Origin: Spirosoma sordidisoli
GTDB lineage: Bacteria > Bacteroidota > Bacteroidia > Cytophagales > Spirosomataceae
DNA length: 64,000 bases
NCBI RefSeq assembly: GCF_004138325.1
Contig: NZ_SBLB01000012.1
Coordinates: 1 to 64,000, forward strand
Direction: 5' to 3'
The notes below the pieces were generated by a model. The model had not been told where the DNA came from. It ran no database searches and was given only the letters and a program-made list of their open reading frames with translations. Of this stretch, positions 25,593 through 33,838 are shown one piece after another. The stretch's first letter is position 1. The number at the start of each line of letters is the position of its first letter. The position numbers were made by a program, and so were the translations under genes.

Positions 25593-26943
25593 CGGCGACA
25601 GGTTGCAGTGTTTGGCTCACGGTTTCGTCATAGTCGTTCAGATACGGCACCGCCCCGAAGCGGCCTTGCAGATACTTCTCGCGGTAGTCGTCACCTTTGC
25701 GGACGGTGTCGGTTTTGAAATCCGACAGTGCATAAAGCGACGAAGCCCCGTACCGGTCTTTGCTGACAAACCAGATCTGATCGCGCCGAAGCAGTGGACG
25801 CGTTGGTCCACCCGCACTGAGCAGGTTGCTGTCGTGAGTGTTGAAAATCAACTGGGCGTTGTGCGGGTTGGTCTCCGGCGAATGAAACAGGCCGACAATT
25901 TTACGAACCAGGTTGGGGTGTAGCTTCGATTCCAGTTCGTCCACCACCAACGTATCGCCTTGTTGCAGCGTCTCCAGAATGGGGCCGGACAGGGCGAAAT
26001 ATTTCTGCGTACCCGACGATTCATCGTCCATGTCGAACTCGACCGTACCCAGCGGGTTGCCGTCGGAGTCGTAGCGTCGGTGCAGGGTTTTGGTACCGCC
26101 CAGAATAACCCCGTCTTTTTCCGTCAGGGCTTCAGCCAGTCGTTCGCGCAGGCTCGACGGTAGGTTGCCCGGCAGGTCGCTTTCGTGCTCGATGGGCTGT
26201 ACGCGCACGTCGGCTATGCCCAGATCAGCCCCGGCCAGGAAATTCATGACTGCCGATTTGCCCTCGGTGTGCATAACGCGGCTGACAGTAAAACCTTCGT
26301 ACCCTTCTTCCTGTAAGCCTGAAATGACGTTCAACTTGGCCAGCCAGGCAAACACGCGCCGGGCAAGCGGATCATTGAACTGAGCCGCTACCGACAGCAT
26401 CAGCGCGTTGGGCCGGATCATATCGTCTTTGGCCAGCCGCAGGCCCGTTTTGAACTGCCGGGGATTGATCACGTCGAACGTTTGCTCGTCGCGGTAGAAC
26501 ACTTCGATCTCTTTGGTCTTCGGGCGGTGATAGAGCCACTCCGACACTACTTTCTCAGTCGTTACCTCGAAGCCATACCGGAACAGCTCACCCTCGTGCA
26601 GAAACACCAGCTCAAACTCTGACGGGGCCTGCTCCACCTCCGGGTTGAGCCGAAACGGGACCGTCGGAATCTTATCGTTCAACTGCGTACCGCCCGACGA
26701 GCGGAGCATGAAGTGCCGCATGAAGCTCAATGCCTCAACCAGCTTGCTCTTGCCGGAGGCATTGGCCCCGTAGATCGCTACGCTTTTCAGCAGTCGGAAC
26801 GGTCCGCTATCCCGGTCGAGGGCAGGTACGTTCACCCAATGCGTTTCCGTAGATGGGTCTTTGTCGTAACGCGAAGCCACCAGCGACAGCTTGGCTTCAT
26901 CGCGGAAGGATTTATAATTCTTGACCGAGAATTGAACGAGCAT
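25582..26943 (-). CDS. rloA: RloA-family (AbiLi-like) AAA ATPase
   Basis: About 453 residues from ATG 26943 (an extended start at 26979 is less likely). Begins MLVQFSVKNYKSF, the SMC/RecF-like ATPase start, with Walker A GANASGKS near residue 58, a signature-like ALSGPILETLQQGDTLVVDELE region as Walker B/signature, and a HDSNLL switch-His segment. These AAA_15/AAA_21 ATPases act with RloB. It is divergent from the type III mod gene, with a 126 bp intergenic region. Confidence 0.88.
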   Translation of the reverse strand: MLVQFSVKNYKSFRDEAKLSLVASRYDKDPSTETHWVNVPALDRDSGPFRLLKSVAIYGANASGKSKLVEALSFMRHFMLRSSGGTQLNDKIPTVPFRLNPEVEQAPSEFELVFLHEGELFRYGFEVTTEKVVSEWLYHRPKTKEIEVFYRDEQTFDVINPRQFKTGLRLAKDDMIRPNALMLSVAAQFNDPLARRVFAWLAKLNVISGLQEEGYEGFTVSRVMHTEGKSAVMNFLAGADLGIADVRVQPIEHESDLPGNLPSSLRERLAEALTEKDGVILGGTKTLHRRYDSDGNPLGTVEFDMDDESSGTQKYFALSGPILETLQQGDTLVVDELESKLHPNLVRKIVGLFHSPETNPHNAQLIFNTHDSNLLSAGGPTRPLLRRDQIWFVSKDRYGASSLYALSDFKTDTVRKGDDYREKYLQGRFGAVPYLNDYDETVSQTLQPVADEE

Positions 26944-27069
26944 GATAAAATACGGATGACTTTTGCACAAATAACGCAAAAACTATTTTTATTATTCCAA
27001 TATGATATCCATCACGCTGACGGTTGTAGCTAAAATTGCTATTTTTGATTTTCCGTTTTACGTATTCGT
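26944..27069. promoter_or_regulatory. Divergent promoter region between rloA and mod
   Basis: 126 bp of AT-rich DNA between divergent starts. A TATTTTTG box, matching the Bacteroidetes -7 consensus TAnnTTTG, is at 27040-27047 facing mod, 22 bp before its ATG. A clear TTTG -33 box at the usual distance is not seen, so the assignment is tentative. Confidence 0.4.
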
Positions 27070-28320
27070 ATGCCCACGCTGAATTGGATTGGCAAAGACA
27101 AAGTCATCAATCACCACCTCGACGTACCGTTTCGGACGCTCGACGCGCAGTACACCTTTCACGCCGGACCACGTCAGGCCGAAGAGTCTGCCGGTACGTC
27201 TCTTTCCGATAATCTGATTATTCACGGCGACAATCTCGAAGCTCTGAAAGCCCTGCTACCGCGCTACGAAGGGCAGGTGAAGTGCATCTATATCGACCCC
27301 CCTTACAACACAGGCAATGAGGGCTGGGTCTACAACGACAATGTCAGCGATCCCAAAATCAAACGGTGGCTGAACAGCGTAGTGGGTAAAGAAGGCGAAG
27401 ACCTCAGCCGCCATGACAAATGGCTGTGCATGATGTATCCCCGGCTGAAGCTATTGCACAAATTGCTGTCTGAAGATGGAGTCATTTTTATCTCAATTGA
27501 CGATAATGAACAGGCCAGTCTGAAGTTGATGATGGATGAAATCTTTGGCGTAGGAAATTTTGTGGTCACTATCGTTTGGCAAAAAAGAACATCACCTGAT
27601 GCCAGAAAGAAGATAAGCTCAGGTCACGAATATTTGATGGCCTATCAAAAAAATGCGACTACGTACCGTGACGTATTTAATTTGTTAGAATTGAGTGACG
27701 AAGACAGGAAAAAATTTAAGAACCCAGATAATGATCCTAGAGGTGCTTGGGTTTCAACAGATTGCACAGCTCAGGCGGGGCATGGGACTAAGAGCCAGTT
27801 TTACTCTCTGACGACTCCATCTGGCAGAGTGATTGACCTACCGGATGGTCTTTGCTGGCGGTTCACGGAAGAAAGAATGAAAGAAGAAATAGAGGCAGGT
27901 AGGATATGGTTTGGGCAAGACGGGAAAGGAGTTCCGAGGAAGAAAACGTATCTATCTGAAAGACACGGAAAGAATTTATGGTCGTGGTGGGATAATAAAG
28001 AGGTTGGCCACACTCAAGAAGCAACCAAAGAAATCAAGTCAATTTTTAATAATAGCGGAGTCTTTGACTATCCAAAACCACTTAGACTAATCAGTAGAGT
28101 ATTGCAAATCGCTACTGATAAAGACTCCATTGTCCTCGACTCGTTCGCGGGTTCCGGCACTACGGCTCATGCGGTCGAAAATCTGAATCGGCAGGACGGG
28201 GGCAGGCGCAGATTTATCCTGGTGGAGATGGAAAACTACGCCGAAACGATTACGGCAGAGCGCGTAAAACGGGTGATGAAAAGTAACTTTACCCCCCCCC
28301 TCGCAGTTACAAATAACTGA
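27070..28320 (+). CDS. mod: Type III DNA methyltransferase Mod, truncated by frameshift at a C9 tract
   Basis: A beta-class adenine-N6 methyltransferase with DPPYNTGN (motif IV, D76-Y79) before FAGSGTTAH (motif I, from F359), the order of type III Mod subunits. The frame ends after 416 codons because a run of nine C (28292-28300) is followed by an out-of-frame stop at 28318-28320. With eight or eleven C the frame would continue through SNFTYYTLGERLF into the fragment ending at 28714, giving about 547 residues, the normal family length. The middle of the gene, about 27560-28120, is visibly AT-richer than both flanks and coincides with the target-recognition domain. Both catalytic motifs are upstream of the slip site. 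Confidence 0.9.
   Translation: MPTLNWIGKDKVINHHLDVPFRTLDAQYTFHAGPRQAEESAGTSLSDNLIIHGDNLEALKALLPRYEGQVKCIYIDPPYNTGNEGWVYNDNVSDPKIKRWLNSVVGKEGEDLSRHDKWLCMMYPRLKLLHKLLSEDGVIFISIDDNEQASLKLMMDEIFGVGNFVVTIVWQKRTSPDARKKISSGHEYLMAYQKNATTYRDVFNLLELSDEDRKKFKNPDNDPRGAWVSTDCTAQAGHGTKSQFYSLTTPSGRVIDLPDGLCWRFTEERMKEEIEAGRIWFGQDGKGVPRKKTYLSERHGKNLWSWWDNKEVGHTQEATKEIKSIFNNSGVFDYPKPLRLISRVLQIATDKDSIVLDSFAGSGTTAHAVENLNRQDGGRRRFILVEMENYAETITAERVKRVMKSNFTPPLAVTNN
28292..28300 (+). repeat. Homopolymeric C9 tract (candidate phase-variation switch)
   Basis: Nine consecutive C inside the mod coding sequence. The downstream part of the gene is open in the +1-shifted frame all the way from the tract, and the shifted reading gives convincing Mod C-terminal sequence. 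Losing one C or gaining two restores one long frame. Slippage at such tracts is a known on/off mechanism for Mod genes in other bacteria; a sequencing or assembly error is the main alternative. Confidence 0.8.
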
Positions 28321-28714
28321 TAATCAGGCATATAATAGTAACTTTACGTACTATACATTAGGCGAGCGGCTGTTCGACGACGAGGGCAATTTGAACCCGG
28401 CGGTGAGCATCGACAAGATCCGGGAATACATCTGGTTTACCGAAACCCGGACCACGTACTCAAACGCCCAACTCATATCCTCAGCGCAGTCCGAAACCGG
28501 TACGTACCACTTAGGTACGTATGGCGGCACGGCCTATTATTTCTGCTACGTACCCGACGAACAGACAACACTCGATTTTGCCCTGCTGGGCCACGTTCAG
28601 GAGCAGGCGGAGCAGTACATCATCTACGCCGATGTCTGCACGTTGCCGGATACCTTTTTGCAGCAACACCACATCATCTTCAAAAAGATTCCGCGCGACA
28701 TCGCCCGCCTGTAA
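28301..28714 (+). CDS. mod: C-terminal part of Mod, out of frame with its N-terminal part
   Basis: Read in the frame shifted by the C tract, this stretch is open and gives NFTYYTLGERLFDDEGNLN, then VSIDKIREYIWFTETRT and a C-terminal domain of about 85 residues, typical of type III Mod subunits. A start codon for independent translation exists only as TTG at 28391. It ends 11 bp before the res gene. It is most probably expressed only when the tract length allows fusion with the upstream part. Confidence 0.75.
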   Translation, partial: SQLQITDNQAYNSNFTYYTLGERLFDDEGNLNPAVSIDKIREYIWFTETRTTYSNAQLISSAQSETGTYHLGTYGGTAYYFCYVPDEQTTLDFALLGHVQEQAEQYIIYADVCTLPDTFLQQHHIIFKKIPRDIARL

Positions 28715-28725
28715 CCACCCACGTC

Positions 28726-31503
28726 ATGGAACTCAAACCCTATCAACAGCAGGTTATTGCCGACCTCAGCCTGTTTTTGGACTACCTGATCCGGGTATCC
28801 GACATCCGCCATTCGTTCCAAGACTACTGGACCGACCGGGGTTTCCGACCGATGACGGGCCATACCATTGAACCCTACAAAAACAACGTTCGCGACGCGA
28901 AGGGCCTGCCCGTTCCGCACGTGTGCGTGAAGGTGCCCACGGCGGGTGGCAAAACGTTTATTGCCTGCAACGCCCTCCAACCCATTTTCGGACTCATCTC
29001 GCCCAACGACGGCCCACCCGACGTACCTAAAGCCGTTGTCTGGCTGGTGCCGTCAATTTCTATTCTCGACCAGACCATCAAGAATCTGCGCGATTCGAAC
29101 CACCCGTACCGGCAGAAACTAAATGCCCATTTCAACCACCGCGTCGAGGTGTTCGACAAAGCCGCCTTGCTGGCCGGATCGGGGTTCAACGCGACCGCCG
29201 TGCAGGGGCAACTGAGTATCATCGTGATGAGCTTCGATTCGCTTCGGGCCAGGAATAAAGAGGACCGCAAGCTGTTTCAGGAAAACGGCAACAACCTCAG
29301 TTTCGTGGCCGGGACTGCCGCAGCCAACCGGGAGCAACCCGACCACGTACTGGAAGGCACGGACGAAACGGCGGTGATCAACGTCATCCGGTCGTTGCAG
29401 CCGGTGTTGGTGGTCGATGAAAGCCACAACGCTGAAAGCGAGTTGAGCGTGGAGATGCTGGCCAACCTGAATCCCAGTTTTATTCTGGACCTGACGGCCA
29501 CCCCGCGCCGGAACAGCAACATCATCAGCTTCGTGGATGCGCTCGCTCTTAAGGGCGAAAATATGGTGAAGCTGCCGGTGATTGTCTATAACCAGAAAGA
29601 CAAAATCGATGTCATCAACGCGGCTCTGGAACTCCAGCGCAAACTGGAGGTTCAAGCACGGGCCGAGCAAGAGCAAGTGGGTGGGCGGCTAATCCGTCCC
29701 ATCGTGCTATTTCAGGCGCAATCGCAAACAGCAGCAGACAACCACACCTTCCAGCGGATTAAGGATATTTTAGTCAAAGCAGGCATCCCCTCGGCTCAGA
29801 TAAAGATCAAAACCGCGTCGGTTGACGAATTGAAAGGGGTTGACCTGATGGCCGATGACTGCCCCGTGCGCTACATCATCACCGTCAATGCGCTCAAGGA
29901 AGGCTGGGACTGTCCCTACGCCTATATTCTAGCTTCGCTTGCCGACCGTTCATCGGCGGTGGATGTCGAGCAGATCTTGGGGCGGGTACTGCGTCAGCCA
30001 TACGTTCGGCAGCACCAATCGCCCCTATTGAACCTGAGCTACGTACTGACGGCCTCATCCAAGTTTCGCGAAACCCTGCAACACGTCGTCAACGGCCTAA
30101 ACAAAGCCGGCTTCAGCAGTAAAGATTACCGGGTCGTCTCCGATGAGGTAAAGCCAACCACGCCACCTATGCCGGACGGACCTAATCCGTTGGCGGCTCT
30201 GTTCGACCCCAAGCTAACCAATCCAGCTACGGACCAGCCTGCACCAACGGCCACCGAGGACATCGACCCCGACCAGATAACGTACCCACCCCAAACCGCA
30301 GCCAGTGAGGCAACGAAGGGTTCAGTCTCCGCTAATCCGGTTCACTCGCCAGCCGGGAGCGGTGCCGGTGGTAGGTCGGACGTACCGCCTGGCGTAGTCG
30401 ATTCACCCGTCATACAGGACATTCAACGGCAGGCTGAGGAAGAAGCCAAAGCCTTTGAACAACAGCTTGCAGATATGAAAATCAACGGGCAGGAACCCGA
30501 CGACGCACAGCAGTCGGTAGGCCGGTACGCCATGCGCGATCATTTTAGCGAACAGGCCAAAGCCATTCGGCTGCCTCAATTTTATATGCGGGTGCCAACG
30601 GGCTTATTCAGCACCGACGGCGAAGAGCGGTTAGACCGGACGCACCTGTTGGGCGGGTTTCCGCTAGGCAAACAAAGCACCGACATCAACTTCGACAACG
30701 TGCAGGCTGACCTTTACAAGGTCGATCTGGAGCAAACTGAAAAAGGCCAATACACCCCCGCCATTGCCCGGATCGACGGGAAGACCAAAGAAGCCCTGCT
30801 GAATAACATCCTGGCGCAGCAAAGCCGCGACACGCAACTCAACAGCATGACGGGCCGCCTGATGCGCTTACTCGGCGACTTCCGGCCCATCTCCGATGCC
30901 GACGTGCGTAAGTACGTTAAGCGTATCCTCGACGAGATGGGCGAAGAGCAGTTCCGTGATCTGATTACTCACGAACACACCTACGCCGAACGGATCAAAC
31001 GCCATATCACGACGCTGACCACTGACTTTGCCGCCGAACGATTCCGCAAGCTACTCGACACCGACGAGGTGTTTGTAAAACCGGCTTACTCATTGCCTGC
31101 CACCAAAGCCCCGAAAGAAACGGCCAAGGATATCACCAAGTCGCTCTACAGCAAGGAGGAGCGCATGAATGGTTTCGAGGAGCGGGTCATTCTGGAAGTG
31201 GCAAATTTAGAAAACGTCGCCTTCTGGACGCGCAACGGCGAGCGGGGCCGTGGCTACTGGCTCAATGGCTACCTCAACCACTACCCCGACTTCATCGTCG
31301 TCACAAAGCGTGGCAAAATCGTCCTGCTGGAAACCAAAGGCGACGACCGCGACAACTCCGACAGCGAAGCCAAGCGCAAGCTGGGAGACTACTGGCGGCA
31401 GAAAGCCGGCGAAACGTACCGCTACTTTATGGTCTTCGAGAAAAAGGAGTTTGAGGGTACGTACACACTGGACGAGTTTTTAGGCGTGATGCGGGCGTTG
31501 TAA
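28726..31503 (+). CDS. res: Type III restriction endonuclease Res subunit
   Basis: A 925-residue Res protein. The SF2 helicase core has Walker A VPTAGGKT (residues 70-77), DESH (231-234, Walker B), LDLTATPR (motif III) and EGWDCPYAYILA and QILGRVLRQP (motifs V-VI). The C-terminus holds the PD-(D/E)xK nuclease with D855, E869 and K871 in HYPDF...LLETKGD. It has an Ala/Pro-rich insert around residues 470-560. Res acts with Mod to cleave unmodified DNA. It starts 11 bp after the Mod C-terminal fragment; the frame is intact even though mod is split. Confidence 0.94.
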   Translation: MELKPYQQQVIADLSLFLDYLIRVSDIRHSFQDYWTDRGFRPMTGHTIEPYKNNVRDAKGLPVPHVCVKVPTAGGKTFIACNALQPIFGLISPNDGPPDVPKAVVWLVPSISILDQTIKNLRDSNHPYRQKLNAHFNHRVEVFDKAALLAGSGFNATAVQGQLSIIVMSFDSLRARNKEDRKLFQENGNNLSFVAGTAAANREQPDHVLEGTDETAVINVIRSLQPVLVVDESHNAESELSVEMLANLNPSFILDLTATPRRNSNIISFVDALALKGENMVKLPVIVYNQKDKIDVINAALELQRKLEVQARAEQEQVGGRLIRPIVLFQAQSQTAADNHTFQRIKDILVKAGIPSAQIKIKTASVDELKGVDLMADDCPVRYIITVNALKEGWDCPYAYILASLADRSSAVDVEQILGRVLRQPYVRQHQSPLLNLSYVLTASSKFRETLQHVVNGLNKAGFSSKDYRVVSDEVKPTTPPMPDGPNPLAALFDPKLTNPATDQPAPTATEDIDPDQITYPPQTAASEATKGSVSANPVHSPAGSGAGGRSDVPPGVVDSPVIQDIQRQAEEEAKAFEQQLADMKINGQEPDDAQQSVGRYAMRDHFSEQAKAIRLPQFYMRVPTGLFSTDGEERLDRTHLLGGFPLGKQSTDINFDNVQADLYKVDLEQTEKGQYTPAIARIDGKTKEALLNNILAQQSRDTQLNSMTGRLMRLLGDFRPISDADVRKYVKRILDEMGEEQFRDLITHEHTYAERIKRHITTLTTDFAAERFRKLLDTDEVFVKPAYSLPATKAPKETAKDITKSLYSKEERMNGFEERVILEVANLENVAFWTRNGERGRGYWLNGYLNHYPDFIVVTKRGKIVLLETKGDDRDNSDSEAKRKLGDYWRQKAGETYRYFMVFEKKEFEGTYTLDEFLGVMRAL

Positions 31504-31546
31504 ACCTTTTAGGTATATTGGCGTATCATTAACAAATTAGTTTTTA

Positions 31547-33838
31547 ATGGCAATTACCTTAAACGTTGCTCCCATCAGTTTTAACGATGCGAGTATTGAT
31601 ATTGAAGAATTTCGGTATTCAGAGGACAGATTTAATCAGTTGCATAATGAGTATCGCACAACACACCTTATTCAACGTAGCGAGGACCGAATACAGGCTA
31701 TTCCTATTCGCAAAGATGCTAAGACCGCAGGGGGTCGCAAAGGCAGTCTAATACTTTCCGAAAATTTAAATGTTGTGGCTTCGTTAGCGAATGAGGCTTT
31801 ATATCGTCGATTGCTTGAGCGTTCTTGCTGGATAACGGGAAAAAAGCCTATTACCTATTTGGTGAGTGGTCGAAATTTAATTGAAGACTGTTTACCAGAA
31901 GGAACCTCTCTTAGAAAGGGATTGAGCATGTTTGCTCGTTGGGAAATAGACTTTCGTATTCAAAATCCTACTGGTGAAAACCCATACGTTGCTTTAAGCA
32001 TCAATGTTGGTACAGCCCCTCGTATTTCATATAGTTGTGATAAGCTACTCCAATTTGGCGTTCCGCTAACTGGTTATTATGTAGGTCGAGCTAATTTGGG
32101 ACGCAATCCCGAATTGAAGCCTCGTTTTACAACCGTCGGAAAAGTAACAGGAATCGAAGACGGTGATCTGTTACAACTAGATGATCTTCGTCCAGGAGAA
32201 GATTCACCTTCACTAGCATCAAAACTATATCTTGAGCCGAGAGAGGATGTATTAGCTCACTGTATTAAACATATTTACGGAGAACACGCATTAGGAATTC
32301 TTGAAAGGCTTGATAAGCGTGTTTCTGCTTTTCATACAGGCCCAGAAAAACTCAAACGTCTTGCAAGTGCACTTGAGTCTTTTCAAGCATTTTCTTTAGA
32401 ATTGATCGAAGGAATTCCTTTCACAATCGATCAGTTTTTAACAAATGACATTAATAATGACGATTTGACAACTATAGGCATGGCAGATAAACCTACGTTT
32501 GTATTTGCCTACGGCGGTCAAAAAGTCAGCTTGTATAATGATAATGGTTTACAAAAATATGGGCCCTATTCCCGCGAAGGATTTTCACCTTCTCGTCCCC
32601 GCATTTGCGTTATCTGCCAAGCTTCCAAAAAGGGGCAGGTGGAGCAAATAGTTAAAAAATTTCTTGACGGTATCCCTCCTGTCGAATACGCAGCAGGCAG
32701 ATCGTTTGAATATACTGGCTTAAAAGCTAAATACCATTTATTGGGTTGCCACATTGAATTTTTCACGACAACAGATGACTCTGTTGAAGCTTACAATCGG
32801 ACTACCAGTGACGCTTTGAGAATACATGGTACAGGACAAGGTGCTTGGAACTTAGCATTGATTCAGATTGATCGGTCATTCCGTGATCGGACCGATCACA
32901 ACAATCCATATCTGACTACAAAAGCTCGATTGATTGGTCAGCAGGTTCCTGTACAAGAATTTACGCTTGAAGCCCTTGGATTGCCAGACAAGCGAGTAGT
33001 TTGGACCTTAAACAATATGAGTTTAGCTACTTATGCCAAACTGAACGGCGTTCCTTGGCTTTTGAAAGCTGATCGCCCTATTGCTCACGAGGTTGTTTTC
33101 GGCATTGGTTCTGCTACAATAAAGGAGGGTCGATACGGTGGTGGAGAGAGGATGATTGGTGTAACAACTGTTTTCACCGGCGACGGCAATTATTTTGTCT
33201 CAAACGTCTCATCTGCTGTACCTGAAGAAGATTACTTTGAAACGCTTCTTGATAGTTTACGCACAACTATGCAGAACGTTAAACATGACTTAAACTGGCA
33301 ACCACGAGATACCGTCCGGCTAATATTCCATGCTTTTAAAGTATTTAAGAATGCGGAGGCTGAAGCTGTTAAGCAGGTGATGAGTGAATTAGGTGATTAT
33401 AACGTTGAATTTGCCTTCGTACATGTAGCTCAAGACCACCCATTCTTACTTTTTGATAAATCAAAAAAAGATGGAATTGGCTACTATAAAAAAGGTAGAT
33501 TGTCGCCGGAACGCGGTCAGTATGTTCAACTCACAAGAAGAATCATGCTTGTTATGCTTACTGGAGGGGCTGAACTCAAGCAACCAACTGATGGTTTACC
33601 AACTCCTGTTCAACTTATTTTACACAAAGATTCTACTTTTAAAGACCTAACTTATTTGGCCAAACAAGTGGTAAATTTTGCGGCTCATTCGTGGCGAAGT
33701 TTTCAACCAGCTCCAATGCCAGTAACTGTTTTCTATTCTCAATTAGTAGCTCAAATGCTTGGACAGCTTTCGAGTGTTCCGCAGTGGAACCCTGATGCTA
33801 TATTGAATCGAATCGGTACAACTCGCTGGTTTTTATGA
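31547..33838 (+). CDS. ago: Long-B prokaryotic Argonaute, catalytically inactive type
   Basis: A 763-residue long pAgo with N, PAZ-like, MID and PIWI regions in order; the MID region is around PRICVICQASKKGQVEQIV and the PIWI from about residue 510. The first catalytic Asp, usually in GxDxS, is replaced: the strand reads VFGIGSA with Gly at 521. The RDG-like site reads LIFHAFK (592-598), again lacking Asp. These losses are typical of long-B pAgos, which bind guide and target but rely on a separate effector. It ends with WFL, as many pAgos do. The stop overlaps the next gene by 4 bp (ATGA). The region is AT-richer than the res gene before it, suggesting separate acquisition. Confidence 0.88.
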   Translation: MAITLNVAPISFNDASIDIEEFRYSEDRFNQLHNEYRTTHLIQRSEDRIQAIPIRKDAKTAGGRKGSLILSENLNVVASLANEALYRRLLERSCWITGKKPITYLVSGRNLIEDCLPEGTSLRKGLSMFARWEIDFRIQNPTGENPYVALSINVGTAPRISYSCDKLLQFGVPLTGYYVGRANLGRNPELKPRFTTVGKVTGIEDGDLLQLDDLRPGEDSPSLASKLYLEPREDVLAHCIKHIYGEHALGILERLDKRVSAFHTGPEKLKRLASALESFQAFSLELIEGIPFTIDQFLTNDINNDDLTTIGMADKPTFVFAYGGQKVSLYNDNGLQKYGPYSREGFSPSRPRICVICQASKKGQVEQIVKKFLDGIPPVEYAAGRSFEYTGLKAKYHLLGCHIEFFTTTDDSVEAYNRTTSDALRIHGTGQGAWNLALIQIDRSFRDRTDHNNPYLTTKARLIGQQVPVQEFTLEALGLPDKRVVWTLNNMSLATYAKLNGVPWLLKADRPIAHEVVFGIGSATIKEGRYGGGERMIGVTTVFTGDGNYFVSNVSSAVPEEDYFETLLDSLRTTMQNVKHDLNWQPRDTVRLIFHAFKVFKNAEAEAVKQVMSELGDYNVEFAFVHVAQDHPFLLFDKSKKDGIGYYKKGRLSPERGQYVQLTRRIMLVMLTGGAELKQPTDGLPTPVQLILHKDSTFKDLTYLAKQVVNFAAHSWRSFQPAPMPVTVFYSQLVAQMLGQLSSVPQWNPDAILNRIGTTRWFL

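Noticed and set aside
28521..28871. A 116-codon frame across the mod-res junction
   Set aside because: Ser/Arg/Pro-rich shadow; the real frames are the Mod C-terminus and Res.
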